Below are positions 52,931-61,937 of a stretch of 64,000 bases of DNA, piece by piece. The stretch is from NCBI GenBank assembly GCA_013153145.1, contig JAADEY010000012.1:31348-95347 (forward strand). The letters run 5' to 3'. The notes below the pieces were generated by a model. The model was not told the DNA's origin. It worked only from the letters and a program-made list of their open reading frames with translations, and did no database searches. The translations under genes were made by a program, and so were the position numbers. Position 1 is the first letter of the stretch. The number at the start of each line of letters is the position of its first letter. This DNA comes from Thermoproteota archaeon. GTDB lineage: Archaea; Thermoproteota; Thermoprotei_A; Sulfolobales; Pyrodictiaceae.

Positions 52931-54260
52931 CCCTCGAGTAGAGGAGACGCCACCCGCGCAGCCCAAGCACGATCCCCCGCCTGTACAGTTCATGGATTTG
53001 CTTAGCCAGCCTCTCCTGCCTCTCCCAGTAGCCGTACACGAGGCCCTTTCCAAGGTAGCGTAGGAGCCCCTTCTCTATGTATGGTCTCGCTGAGCCGGGT
53101 GGTGCTGATTCGAAGGGTGTCCCGGGTAGTGGGAGAAAGGTGTGTGCATGTATCCTGGCACCCATCCCGGCTAGCAGCTCTATCAGCTTAATCGTCTCCT
53201 CCACATCGCTCTCGGTTTCACCCGGCAGGCCGAATATGAAGTCTACATCAACGCCGAACCCATGCTTCCTGGCTATCTCCACAGCATTGATGACGTCGTC
53301 CACACTATGCCCTCTATTGATCCTCCTCAGCATCTCGTCACTGCCGCTCTGGGCCCCGACAATTATCCTCTTATTGGCTATCCTGCCCCGGAGAATTCTC
53401 ATAGACTCCTCAGTCACGTACTCCGGCCTCACCTCACTAGGGAAGCTCCCGAAGAACACGCGGCCCCCGTACATCCCCGTCAGCTTGTTCAGCCTGGCTA
53501 GTAGCTCGTCGACCAGATCCAGCCTCGGCCTGCACCTCCCCTCCTCGCCGTACGCGAGGCTGTTCGGGGCTATGAAGCGTAGATCCCTAAGCCCGCTCCT
53601 CAACATAAGCTCGGCGTACTTCTCCACAGTCTCTATGCTCCGGTAACGCTCCCTTGAGCCATGTATGAACCATGTTGCACAGTACCTACAGCCCCATGGG
53701 CAGCCCCGCACTATCTCTATCGGGGTGAACAGCCTCCTCCAGTATGGGAATGGAGGGTACGCGTCAAGCTCGACTCTATCCCTGCGCCTCCCGGTGTAGA
53801 GTATGGTGTCTCCAATCCTCACGACGAGCCCTTTTACTCCCTCGAGTCCCTCAATCCACCTATCAGTAATGGTGTCAGCGATATCCACTATGGTTTCCTC
53901 GGCCTCCCCAACCACGGCTACATCGAAGCCGAGCCTCTCTACGGTTCCGAGAGGATCGCAGGTAGCGTGCGCACCACCCGCGACGAGTATCAACCGTTTG
54001 CCGAGGCTGCTCCGCCGCAGCCTCTGCATCTCGTCAATGAGATTCATGATTGACGGGATCATAGTGGTCATTAAGCTCGTTGCAAGTACGACGCGCGCCC
54101 CTCTCTCTAGGAGCCTCCTCGCCTCCTGGATAGCCCTCTCAATACCCTTCACGTGTATAGCTTCCAGGTCTCTACGGCTCTCTAGGGCGGCGAGAACAGC
54201 CCTCACGCTATACCTTGTATCCTTCTCCTCTGCGAAGATGAAAAACGTGGATTCATTCAT
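52896..54260 (-). CDS. B12-binding-type radical SAM protein
   Basis: 454 residues. The N-terminal 130 residues form a cobalamin-binding-like Rossmann domain (LLERGARVVLATS, RLILVAGGAHATCDPLGTVERLGFD) without an obvious DxHxxG. The radical SAM site is RGCPWGCRYCATWF near 184-193, followed by GAQSGSDEMLRRINRGH and DFIFGLPGETESD, typical of methylthiotransferase-like or MJ_1487-type proteins. Reaction unknown. Confidence 0.82.
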   Translation of the reverse strand: MNESTFFIFAEEKDTRYSVRAVLAALESRRDLEAIHVKGIERAIQEARRLLERGARVVLATSLMTTMIPSIMNLIDEMQRLRRSSLGKRLILVAGGAHATCDPLGTVERLGFDVAVVGEAEETIVDIADTITDRWIEGLEGVKGLVVRIGDTILYTGRRRDRVELDAYPPFPYWRRLFTPIEIVRGCPWGCRYCATWFIHGSRERYRSIETVEKYAELMLRSGLRDLRFIAPNSLAYGEEGRCRPRLDLVDELLARLNKLTGMYGGRVFFGSFPSEVRPEYVTEESMRILRGRIANKRIIVGAQSGSDEMLRRINRGHSVDDVINAVEIARKHGFGVDVDFIFGLPGETESDVEETIKLIELLAGMGARIHAHTFLPLPGTPFESAPPGSARPYIEKGLLRYLGKGLVYGYWERQERLAKQIHELYRRGIVLGLRGWRLLYSRARRGIPCAPHR

Positions 54261-54282
54261 AGCCTCTCCCGGGGCCCGGGGG

Positions 54283-54879
54283 CTAGGCTAGCTCCTTGAC
54301 GAGGTTTACGAGCCTTTTAACAGCGTCGTAGAGGCCGGTTGCAGACTCGGCTTGTACACGCCCCTCTATCTTATACTCGACTATGAAGACCTTCTTCGAC
54401 TTGTCGTAGGTGACTTTAGCGTCGAGCAGGGGTGGGTAGGATATGAGTATCTCGCTGTTAGTCTTCTTTACCTGTAGCCCCTTCTCCTCCAGGTCCTTCA
54501 ATGCCTTGTAGGCAGCGTCTATCTTCTCCTCGGTCTTTTCGGCCTTCCCCTTAATCTCTTCGAGCCTCTCCTCTATTGCCTTAACGACTTCGGGGTAGTC
54601 GCGGTATGCCTCCTTAGCCCTCTCAAGGATCTCTATAAGCACGTTGAGCGCGTCAGCACCCTTGAGTAGGTTGACGAGGTCGTCGAACTCCCTGCTGGAG
54701 ATGTAGTCAGCTAGCCTCCTTATATCGCCGCCGAATGCGCTGAACTTGTACTTGTCCTCAGCCCTTCCCACCATCCTTCTAACATCCTCAACAACTTGCC
54801 GTGGTAGCTGTGACTCCGCGAGTACACGGTTCACTATCTGTCTTAGGAAGTCGACTTTCCTACCGGAGGTCTTCTCCAT
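54283..54879 (-). CDS. Hypothetical helical protein with C-terminal beta domain
   Basis: 198 residues. Residues 1-125 are helical with a charged coiled coil (LEEIKGKAEKTEEKIDAAYK). Residues 130-198 switch to beta strands ISYPPLLDAKVTYDKSKKVFIVEYKI. Not recognised. 22 bases upstream of the B12 radical SAM gene on the same strand, so they may be cotranscribed. Confidence 0.6.
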   Translation of the reverse strand: MEKTSGRKVDFLRQIVNRVLAESQLPRQVVEDVRRMVGRAEDKYKFSAFGGDIRRLADYISSREFDDLVNLLKGADALNVLIEILERAKEAYRDYPEVVKAIEERLEEIKGKAEKTEEKIDAAYKALKDLEEKGLQVKKTNSEILISYPPLLDAKVTYDKSKKVFIVEYKIEGRVQAESATGLYDAVKRLVNLVKELA

Positions 54880-54955
54880 ATTACCCCCGGTTAATGGTGC
54901 TACAAGTCTTGGTACTAAAGGCTAGCTGTCAAGGCAGAGGTGAGGGCGCTAGATC

Positions 54956-55360
54956 TTGTCCCGCGAAAAGCCGCTCCTAGTATCCAGGATAAGGCATGAG
55001 AACGTCGTCTACATAGAGGTTGTGAGGGGGGCCGGCATAGGCAGGGAGGGCGACCTGATAACAGTGGCGGTCAAGCAGTCCAGCCCACCACCATTCATAG
55101 TCGAGCTGCTGCCCTACTATGGTGCACGCGACGTTGCGGTTAACAAGTATAGGTTGTCTGAGAGGATAGACTCGATAGACGTCATTGATAATGGTCTAAG
55201 GGAGAGGTACGGCCCCGACGCCTACCGCGTAGTCGACGAAGGCTCTACGTGGAGGCTTGAGACGAGGAGGCTGGGCGGCAGGCACCCGTCAGCACTCCTG
55301 GAGATAAGGCATTACGGGGACGTGGCAACCCTTAGGATATATCTCGCCCCAAGTGAGTAG
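54956..55360 (+). CDS. Hypothetical protein
   Basis: 134 residues from TTG 54956, with GGTGAGGG ahead. A mixed beta protein ([38 protein letters not shown]) ending [10 protein letters not shown] and [11 protein letters not shown]. Not recognised. 19 bases before the adenosine-specific kinase-like gene, likely the same transcript. Confidence 0.55.
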   Translation: MSREKPLLVSRIRHENVVYIEVVRGAGIGREGDLITVAVKQSSPPPFIVELLPYYGARDVAVNKYRLSERIDSIDVIDNGLRERYGPDAYRVVDEGSTWRLETRRLGGRHPSALLEIRHYGDVATLRIYLAPSE

Positions 55361-55379
55361 ATTAGACTATGGTGGGGCT

Positions 55380-55889
55380 ATGGCTCCTTCATTCAAGGGG
55401 TTGAAGTCCATCGAGGTTATACAGGTGCCGATACCAGAGGGCTGCAACGTGATAGTGGGTCAGGCGCACTTCATAAAGACGCTCGAAGACATATACGAGG
55501 CACTAGTATCATCTGTCCCAGGCATCAAGTTCGGCCTGGCATTCTGCGAGGCGAGCGGAAAGAGGCTGATAAGGTATGAGGGTAATGACAAGGAGTTAGT
55601 GGAGAAGGCGATAGAGGCTGCGAAGAAGATAGCAGCCGGCCACATATTCATAATATACCTCCGTAACGCCTGGCCGATAAACGTGCTAAACGCGCTTAAG
55701 CACGTACCGGAGGTCGTCAGGATACTAGCTGCAACCGCCAACCCCCTGCAAGTTATAGTAGCGGAGACGGATCAGGGGCGCGGAGTGATCGGCGTTGTCG
55801 ACGGCTACACGCCGCTCGGTGTGGAGACTGAGAAGGACATAGAGGAGAGGAGGAGGTTCCTCCGCGAGATAGGCTATAAGAAGGGTTGA
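55380..55889 (+). CDS. Adenosine-specific kinase family protein (DUF355)
   Basis: 169 residues from ATG 55380 behind GGTGGGG; the frame extends to 55353. [32 protein letters not shown] and [19 protein letters not shown], then [16 protein letters not shown], match the archaeal adenosine-specific kinase family (PAE2307 type). Proposed role is phosphorylation of adenosine; I do not know of a demonstrated pathway in this lineage. Confidence 0.85.
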   Translation: MAPSFKGLKSIEVIQVPIPEGCNVIVGQAHFIKTLEDIYEALVSSVPGIKFGLAFCEASGKRLIRYEGNDKELVEKAIEAAKKIAAGHIFIIYLRNAWPINVLNALKHVPEVVRILAATANPLQVIVAETDQGRGVIGVVDGYTPLGVETEKDIEERRRFLREIGYKKG

Positions 55890-55957
55890 AGGCGCCTCTG
55901 CAGCGCCCGGCTGAGTCCCCATTTTTACGTGTCCGTCGGAGCATCTTGGGTGGTTCT

Positions 55958-57163
55958 TCACCGGCGCCTCTCTGCGAGTAACTCCTCGTTGAACTCGGTT
56001 ATTAGTCTCGCAGCCTCCCTTATCTCCTCCGGGCTGGCCGCCAGGCTCACCCGGAAGCCTCGGTCGGCGTATGCGTCGCTGAATACGTGGCCCGGGATGA
56101 CGGCTACCCCCTTCTCCTCGAGGAGTCTTCTAGCATACTCCTCAACTCCTCCAACGGCCTGCGCGATCTCTGTATCGAGTAGCGGGAAGCCGAACATACC
56201 AGCCCTGACGCGCAGCATCTCTACTCCGGGTATATGCGAGAAGGCGTCATTCAGCAGCGAGGCCCTACGTGGATAAAGCTCTCTGATCCTCTTCACGGCC
56301 TCGTGGTACGCCTCTACTAGGTGCTCGGCGACGGCGGCCTGGAGGGGTGTCGGGGCGCATGTGTACGTGTTCGCGGCGAGTGATGCAGCCAGCTCGGCGG
56401 TCTCCCTGTCTGCTATGAGGTATCCTATCCTCCAGCCCGTTATGAACAGCGACTTTGAGAAGGAGTTGATGTATATACCGTACCCCTCCTTCAGCAGGCT
56501 TGCAGGCTCCCCCTCGTAGGTGAAGTCTATGTACACCTCATCTGATATGACGAGCACCTTCCTCCTCCTAGCAGCCTCGACAATCTCATGCATCTCGCCC
56601 TGTGATAGGAGGGTGCCGGCGGGGTTGTGCGGGGTGTTTAGCAGCACTGCGGAGTATTGTCCACTCTCTATACGCGACACTATACCCTCCACGTCGAACT
56701 CATAGACGCCGCCGGCAACCATGAGGGGCAGCGTCTCAAACTCTATGCCGAAGAGCCGTGCCTGGTTCACATAGGCGTAGAAGTAGGGGTCGAGTATGAG
56801 TAGCCTCCCAGGCCTACGGCGCGCCATGAGCATGGCTAGCATGAGGGCCGGCTTAGCGCCAGGGGTCACAACGATGTTGTCTGGGTCAACGTCTACGCCG
56901 AGCCTCTCCCTCTCCAGCTCGGCGATGGCCCTCCTAAGCTCTCCGAGTCCACGGCTAGGCGAGTACTTGTTGTACCCCCTACTCACAGCCCGATTCACAG
57001 CCTCAAGGAGTACTCCCGGGGGCTCCTCTGGCGGCTGACCTATGGTCAGGTTGATGACCCTACGGCCCTCCTCGGCAAGCCTGCGGGCTGCCGCGGCGTA
57101 TGTGAAGCTTGACTTAAACCCCTTCATGGCGGGCGCCGGAGTAATAGCTGCCCAGCCAGCCAA
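55958..57163 (-). CDS. Class I/II PLP aminotransferase
   Basis: 401 residues (ATG 57127 would shorten it by 12). PLP lysine in INSFSKSLFITGWRIGY near 233, NTPHNPAG near 177, SDEVYIDF near 205 and RVSLAASPEEI near 376 are fold-type I features of the aspartate aminotransferase group. Substrate unclear; could serve aspartate or aromatic amino acids. Confidence 0.85.
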   Translation of the reverse strand: MAGWAAITPAPAMKGFKSSFTYAAAARRLAEEGRRVINLTIGQPPEEPPGVLLEAVNRAVSRGYNKYSPSRGLGELRRAIAELERERLGVDVDPDNIVVTPGAKPALMLAMLMARRRPGRLLILDPYFYAYVNQARLFGIEFETLPLMVAGGVYEFDVEGIVSRIESGQYSAVLLNTPHNPAGTLLSQGEMHEIVEAARRRKVLVISDEVYIDFTYEGEPASLLKEGYGIYINSFSKSLFITGWRIGYLIADRETAELAASLAANTYTCAPTPLQAAVAEHLVEAYHEAVKRIRELYPRRASLLNDAFSHIPGVEMLRVRAGMFGFPLLDTEIAQAVGGVEEYARRLLEEKGVAVIPGHVFSDAYADRGFRVSLAASPEEIREAARLITEFNEELLAERRR

Positions 57164-57172
57164 TAGTTATCC

Positions 57173-57700
57173 GTGATGCCGGCCATGCATGCAAGGGCTA
57201 GGACGTATAGGAGGACATGGATTGACATCGACGGGTTAAAAATATCGATGTATAGGCTTGTCAAGGAGAGGGAGATAAATGTTAAGGGGGGCATTGATAT
57301 AGATCGTGTTCTCGAGCAGTACTCGACGAGGGTCGAGGCCCTTAAGAAGGAGGCAGAGAAGACACGCGGAGCATACATAGTCGAGCTAATACTTGAAGAG
57401 ACGGGGCCGAGCGGCCACAGGGTGATAGTTATCGGGGAGGCCGGCGGCTCGTCTACATCATGCATGCAGGCAATGCCTCGCCCCACTCTGGTGAAGAGGA
57501 TTGCAGCCGTCCAGGTACCCTCCGGCAGGCCTAAAACAATGGAAATCGATAAACTGAAATGGGTCAACCTAAGCGAGCCACTATACGTCTACGACCTCTG
57601 CGTCAAGGGGTTGAAGGAGCCAATAGTAATACTCTTCGATACCCCCGAGGGAGTGCAGGCAGCAATAATAGAGCCCGGATCCAAGCGACAGCAGGGGTGA
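57173..57700 (+). CDS. Hypothetical protein
   Basis: Up to 175 residues; ATG 57248 gives a 150-residue form starting MYRLVKEREINV. A GTTAAAAATATCG element near 57237 could be a TATA box for a later start. Contains GGSSTSCMQAMPRPTLVKRIAAVQVPSG near 90 and WVNLSEPLYVYDLCVKGLKEPIVILFDTPEG at the end. Not recognised. Confidence 0.5.
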   Translation: MMPAMHARARTYRRTWIDIDGLKISMYRLVKEREINVKGGIDIDRVLEQYSTRVEALKKEAEKTRGAYIVELILEETGPSGHRVIVIGEAGGSSTSCMQAMPRPTLVKRIAAVQVPSGRPKTMEIDKLKWVNLSEPLYVYDLCVKGLKEPIVILFDTPEGVQAAIIEPGSKRQQG

Positions 57701-57744
57701 TGTGAGACTCCAGTAGCGAGACCCTCCCCTAAAAGAGAAGGGGG

Positions 57745-58107
57745 TCAGTGAGCGTGCTCCACCCCTCCTGACCCAGCAGCCTCCACCAGGACGTCGGCAT
57801 ACCTAAGGCTCCAGAGCCTATGGGAGACCTCCTCGCCTATCATCGCCTCAATCGCTGCACTATGGACGCGTTTCAGATGGAGGTAGAGACCTCTCCTCGT
57901 GAAGGGTCCCCTGCCGCATAGGCCGCAGCGCAGGCTGGCGCCGCCGTCCTCGACGAGCCGGGCGGCGACACTTCTAACAGCATCAGCAGCGATCCGCCTC
58001 ACTCCCGAGGGAAGTTCATCGAGGCTGTAGTCTAGGCCAAGTGCATGCCTTATCGCTGCCTCCGCAAGCCTACTCCTAAGCGCTGAGAGAACCCCCTCAC
58101 CAGTCAC
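57745..58107 (-). CDS. Single C2H2 zinc-finger protein
   Basis: 120 residues with one classical C2H2 finger: C61, C64, H77, H82 (CX2CX12HX4H), embedded between a helical N-terminal domain and a helical C-terminus. C2H2 fingers do occur in archaeal small regulators. It follows the unknown gene at 58111 by three bases, same strand. Confidence 0.65.
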   Translation of the reverse strand: MTGEGVLSALRSRLAEAAIRHALGLDYSLDELPSGVRRIAADAVRSVAARLVEDGGASLRCGLCGRGPFTRRGLYLHLKRVHSAAIEAMIGEEVSHRLWSLRYADVLVEAAGSGGVEHAH

Positions 58108-58110
58108 GGC

Positions 58111-58620
58111 TCAGCCCTCACACGGCTCCAGGAACAGCATGTACGATACGAGCGCGACGACGTCGTCGAAGCCTCCCCGCTCTATGATCCTTGAGGCCCT
58201 CACCCTAAACTCCTCTCCTCCAGGCATAGAGTCCAGCACCACCCACGCCACCCTCCTAACAGTCTCATCGTCGCCCCTCCGGGCCGCGGAGATGAATGCA
58301 TCTATTAGCTCGGCGACCCCCTCCTCGCCAAGAGCCTCAATTAGGTCGGGTAGCCACCCCTTCTTACCCTCAACAGCAGCCAGGGCCTCCCTACTATACC
58401 TCATGCCGGCGCTCCTCATAGCCTCGGCGGCAAGCACTGCGAGGTCTCCCCGTATATCGGGGTCATCTATACCCAGTCCCGCAAGCACGCCATGTATTGA
58501 CGCGGTCCATGCAAGCAGTGAGGCTATGCAGTAACACCTCCTCCCAGCAGCACCCCCCTCCGCGGGCAGGCCAAGTGGTATGGATGCAGGCACCTCGACC
58601 GAGACAGACACGACGGGCAC
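58111..58620 (-). CDS. Hypothetical helical protein
   Basis: 169 residues. After a beta N-terminus (VVSVSVEVPAS) it is mostly helical, with GKKGWLPDLIEALGEEGVAELIDAF near 86. The later part has ARRGDDETVRRVAWVVLDSM and a FLEPCEG end. Not recognised. Likely in one transcript with the C2H2 gene. Confidence 0.5.
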   Translation of the reverse strand: MPVVSVSVEVPASIPLGLPAEGGAAGRRCYCIASLLAWTASIHGVLAGLGIDDPDIRGDLAVLAAEAMRSAGMRYSREALAAVEGKKGWLPDLIEALGEEGVAELIDAFISAARRGDDETVRRVAWVVLDSMPGGEEFRVRASRIIERGGFDDVVALVSYMLFLEPCEG

Positions 58621-58679
58621 CCGTCAATGGTAATACGGGGGTAGTGTTGTGGAGAAGCCCCCTGCCCAGATAATACCGG

Positions 58680-58741
58680 GGCCTTCAGCTGGACTAGGAG
58701 TCACCATCCCGTCTCAGCCCGGGTTTATCTCTTCACCGGCC
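58680..58741 (-). ncRNA. Box C/D guide RNA
   Basis: Reverse strand: C box GTGAAGA (58736-58730), 12-base guide, D' CTGA (58717-58714), 6-base spacer, C' ATGGTGA (58707-58701), 12-base guide, D CTGA (58688-58685). GGGCC and GGCCC flank the two ends and can pair perfectly as a terminal stem. C and C' each have one change. It sits between the leftward gene at 58620 and the thioredoxin-like gene. Guides CTCCTAGTCCAG and GATAAACCCGGG have no target I can name. Confidence 0.6.
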
Positions 58742-58756
58742 CTAATACCGGGCTGA

Positions 58757-59173
58757 GTGGGGAGCCAGATATATTGGGATCGTATTGGACTCCTACATGA
58801 GGAGGGCTGGCACCCAGCCTTGAGGGGGAGGTACGGGGACGTAGCGGTATTACGTAACATCACTGAACCACTAGAACTCGTCGAGTCCTACGGTGGCACA
58901 ATAGTACTCCTCTTCTACGGGAAGAGGTGCTACAGATGCAGGGACGTCCTCAAGCTATGGAACAAGCTCGTCAAGCTCTGCAAGGGCCACGCAGTATTCC
59001 TCGCAATCCCCTACACGAGGCACCTAAGGAGAATGGTTGAGGGCGTCGGCGTCAGCAAGCTCCCAGCACTCCTAATAGTCAAGGACGGCATCATAGTGAA
59101 GAGGATAGAGCCGATAAGAAGCGCGGAGGAGCTGGAGGATGCAGTAATAAAGCACGTACTCCTAGTACCATGA
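58757..59173 (+). CDS. Thioredoxin-like protein
   Basis: 138 residues with GTIVLLFYGKRCYRC near 47-61 (C58-Y-R-C61 at the helix start), the cis-proline loop SKLPALLIVKDG near 100, and a C-terminal helix. A redox-active CxxC of the thioredoxin superfamily; unusual CYRC active site. Likely partner of the thioredoxin reductase at 50723. First of a rightward group with nmd3. Confidence 0.78.
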   Translation: MGSQIYWDRIGLLHEEGWHPALRGRYGDVAVLRNITEPLELVESYGGTIVLLFYGKRCYRCRDVLKLWNKLVKLCKGHAVFLAIPYTRHLRRMVEGVGVSKLPALLIVKDGIIVKRIEPIRSAEELEDAVIKHVLLVP

Positions 59174-59189
59174 GAAACGGAGCAGAGTA

Positions 59190-59945
59190 ATGAAGAAGAC
59201 ATGCATACTCTGCGGCAAGGAGACGGAGACACTGATAGAAAACCTATGCCCACAATGCTACCTGCGCACCCACCGCCTCCTCGACATACCAGAACGCATA
59301 GAGGTGGAGTACTGCAAGTACTGCGGCGCCTACCGGTACGGCCATAAATGGCTGCCGGGAGGAGAGCCGGGAGAGGCCGCCAAAAGCTTCATCGAGAAAT
59401 GGGGCTCCGAGAAGCCCAAGCCCCTCGTAAGGCTCTCATCCTACAGGCTTGTAGAGGCAAGGCCGGAGACAACCCCCTCATGGCACACGGTCTTCACCCT
59501 AACATATGAGGCGGATCTCGAGGAGGCAGGCGTAAGGCTGAGGCAGGGGTACAGGGTCGAACTATACCTGAGGCCAACCATATGTCCATCCTGCAAGAAC
59601 GCCCGCGGGGGCGACTACGACGTAGTCCTCCAGATAAGGGCTCCTACAAGCCTGCTAAGGGAGGTGTATAGCGAGTTAAACCGCCTATCCAGCGACGAGA
59701 GGGTTGTAGGCAGCATAGTGGACTATGCTGAGACGCGCAGAGGCCTGGACCTCTACATGGACGATAAGGGGGCCGCGTCAAGGATACTATCACTCCTCCG
59801 CAGATACTTCCGCCTAAGGGTCAGGAGGACCGCGGAGACGGTGGGGACCACCTCCACGGGGCTGCTTAGGCGCAGAACTGTATATTCTGTAAGGGTGCTG
59901 GGTAGGAGGAATCAGCCGACTCCTAAGAAGAAACACCAGAAATAA
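59190..59945 (+). CDS. Nmd3-like ribosome-associated protein
   Basis: 251 residues. N-terminal CxxC pairs CILC and CPQC, then CKYCGAYRYGHKW and CPSCKNARGGDYDVVLQIR: the multi-zinc N-terminal module of archaeal Nmd3. In eukaryotes Nmd3 acts in large-subunit maturation and export; an archaeal role in 50S assembly is inferred. The start is ATG 59190. C-terminal tail is lysine-rich. Confidence 0.85.
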   Translation: MKKTCILCGKETETLIENLCPQCYLRTHRLLDIPERIEVEYCKYCGAYRYGHKWLPGGEPGEAAKSFIEKWGSEKPKPLVRLSSYRLVEARPETTPSWHTVFTLTYEADLEEAGVRLRQGYRVELYLRPTICPSCKNARGGDYDVVLQIRAPTSLLREVYSELNRLSSDERVVGSIVDYAETRRGLDLYMDDKGAASRILSLLRRYFRLRVRRTAETVGTTSTGLLRRRTVYSVRVLGRRNQPTPKKKHQK

Positions 59946-59990
59946 CCCCCTCCCAAGACCCCCAGCATTGATAAACACCGGGGGAAGCTG

Positions 59991-60461
59991 GTGAGTGAGG
60001 CGGGGAGCGGGATGCCGGAGCAGGGCAACACCGGCTCGGACTACATCGTCGGCAGGCATGTCTTCGCAAACCTCTACGGCCTAGACAAAGAGAAGTTATG
60101 GGATGAGCAATACCTCCGCAGCCTAGTCGAGGAGGCAGTGAAGCGGGCAAACGCATCACTGGTAGAGATGAAATCGTGGAGGTTCGGCGGAAAACACGGC
60201 GGGGTCTCAGTACTAGCACTAGTCATAGAGAGCCACGTCGCAATACACACCTGGCCCGAATACGAGTACGCGACAATAGACATCTACACCTGCGGCGAGC
60301 GCAGCGACCCCTGGAAAGCCTTCGAGTACATGCTGAACGAGTTGAAGCCAAAATACTACATCGTCGGGTATGCCGACAGAAGCAGCCTCTACATATCAAG
60401 GGGCGGCAGGGCGGAGCTAGCGAAGACCAATCCGCTTCAAGAAGTCAAACACCATTATTGA
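59991..60461 (+). CDS. Pyruvoyl-dependent AdoMet/arginine decarboxylase proenzyme (SpeH family)
   Basis: 156 residues. The [12 protein letters not shown] stretch has the E80-S81 self-cleavage site, and HTWPEY plus IDIYTCGE and [13 protein letters not shown] complete the family pattern. Members cleave themselves to form a pyruvoyl group. In crenarchaea one branch decarboxylates AdoMet and another arginine, both for polyamines; I cannot tell which from sequence alone. GTG 59991 or ATG 60012 start. Confidence 0.88.
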   Translation: MSEAGSGMPEQGNTGSDYIVGRHVFANLYGLDKEKLWDEQYLRSLVEEAVKRANASLVEMKSWRFGGKHGGVSVLALVIESHVAIHTWPEYEYATIDIYTCGERSDPWKAFEYMLNELKPKYYIVGYADRSSLYISRGGRAELAKTNPLQEVKHHY

Positions 60462-60650
60462 CACTATAAACCCATCCTTAATCCTAACAGCAGCATAGTC
60501 GCCAACCATATACTCCTCATCCGCATCCTCCACAACCGGCCCAAAATTGATGTAGAGGATATCATTCTGCCTATCATAGTCGAACCAGAGGTCATCTAGA
60601 TCCCTAACCTTGAAGACACGCTCCTCCCCAGACACGGCAACCCCCTCCAT
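60417..60650 (-). CDS. DUF2283 family protein
   Basis: 77 residues. [16 protein letters not shown], then [29 protein letters not shown] matches the small DUF2283 fold, of unknown function. The last part overlaps the SpeH-family gene end by 45 bases on the other strand. Confidence 0.72.
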   Translation of the reverse strand: MEGVAVSGEERVFKVRDLDDLWFDYDRQNDILYINFGPVVEDADEEYMVGDYAAVRIKDGFIVSIMVFDFLKRIGLR

Positions 60651-60707
60651 AACGTGGCTCCAGGCAGCAAGAGCCCCGGACGCCCCCCTTCTAAACCCAG
60701 TGTCGCC

Positions 60708-61508
60708 CTAGACGCCTCCAAGCCTCGCCAAGAACCTCACAACATCCCTTGCAGTGAATATGCCCAGCTCGCCCGAGCCATTAACAAGCACAGCCCTCTC
60801 CGGCAGCGACGCGATAAGGCCGGCAGCCTCCCCTACAGTTAGGCTCCCGGGAACCACGACAGCCGGCCTAATATGCTCAACAACCCTATAGAGCAGCGCG
60901 TCTTCCTTCTTAGTCCTAGCCACGAGGAGCAGCAAGTCCCTAAGCGTCGTAACACCATACCTGTACGCTGCACCAGAAACCCTGTAGACCAGGTCCCTAT
61001 ACCCCCTCTCAAGCATCCTAGCCATAGCATCTAGGACGGTGTCATCATCCTCGCCGAAATCAACCGGCCTGGTAGCATAGGGGGCTAGCGGTGCACGCGT
61101 ACCTATGAGATAGTATGCGAGGAAGGCCTCATCATAACACTCCTCAACCCTGCCACTATCATCAACCACCGGTAGCACGCCAATACCACTAACATGCATT
61201 ATGAACGCGGCCCCCAAGGGCCCAGGGTCATTCCTAACAGTGATGACCGGCTTACGGGCGACCTCCGCAACACTCGCATCAGCTATCCTCCCAAGCCCCC
61301 GGACCTCCACCAGTCCCTCAGCCTCAAACACATCCAGGAGGATGGACGCTATATCCCTACTAGACACGACACCCACAAGCACATTATCATCATCAACGAC
61401 GACCACGTGGTCAACACCCGCAAGTGCCTGCAGCCTAACAGCCTTGGCAATACTCGCCCCGGCACCGCTGAGAACACAATACAGCAACAACCACCAGGAA
61501 GGAGACAA
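60708..61508 (-). CDS. CBS-domain protein
   Basis: Up to 266 residues; GTG 61475 would shorten it. Four CBS-like repeats in two pairs: HVVVVDDDNVLVGVVSSRDI near 34-53, IGVLPVVDDSGRVEE near 107-121, YRYGVTTLRDLLLL near 182 and AVLVNGSGELGIFTARDV near 238-255. Probably binds an adenine nucleotide. Role unknown. It is divergent from the DUF167 gene. Confidence 0.8.
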   Translation of the reverse strand: MSPSWWLLLYCVLSGAGASIAKAVRLQALAGVDHVVVVDDDNVLVGVVSSRDIASILLDVFEAEGLVEVRGLGRIADASVAEVARKPVITVRNDPGPLGAAFIMHVSGIGVLPVVDDSGRVEECYDEAFLAYYLIGTRAPLAPYATRPVDFGEDDDTVLDAMARMLERGYRDLVYRVSGAAYRYGVTTLRDLLLLVARTKKEDALLYRVVEHIRPAVVVPGSLTVGEAAGLIASLPERAVLVNGSGELGIFTARDVVRFLARLGGV

Positions 61509-61520
61509 GTATAAGCCAAG

Positions 61521-61529
61521 TCTTAATTA
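61521..61529 (+). promoter_or_regulatory. TATA-like element before the DUF167 gene
   Basis: TCTTAATTA about 45 bases before ATG 61569. Confidence 0.35.
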
Positions 61530-61568
61530 CTCCTCCGTCCGCCAGGAAGCAGGCAGGGGAGAAGAGCA

Positions 61569-61898
61569 ATGCCGACAATAGAGCAGGTGCTGGCAAAGAA
61601 GCTGCACGAAGGCAAAGGATTCACAGACATAGAGATATACGTGAAGCCGGAGTCACCCGAGACGAAACTAGTCGTCGAGGGCGACGACCTAGTCCTCTAC
61701 GTGGACGAGCCCCCGCTCGAGGGAAGGGCAAACGCCGCACTAGTGAGATACCTTACAAGGATCCTCGGGATACCAAGGCAGAGGATAAGGATAGTCCACG
61801 GGCTACGCTCAAGACTAAAAGTCGTAAGAATAGAGGACATGTCCTACGACCAGGTCTACGAGAAGCTACTAGCGCACCTAAAGGGCGCAGCCCCATAA
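61569..61898 (+). CDS. DUF167/YggU family protein
   Basis: 109 residues. EGRANAALVRYL near 57 and IRIVHGLRSRLKVVRI near 76 are the DUF167 signature. Small alpha/beta protein of unknown function. ATG 61569 is behind GGGGAG. It ends 40 bases before argS on the same strand, so likely cotranscribed. Confidence 0.82.
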   Translation: MPTIEQVLAKKLHEGKGFTDIEIYVKPESPETKLVVEGDDLVLYVDEPPLEGRANAALVRYLTRILGIPRQRIRIVHGLRSRLKVVRIEDMSYDQVYEKLLAHLKGAAP

Positions 61899-61937
61899 AC
61901 TATTGATGCAATCAACCCGGAGGGCAGGCACCACGCC

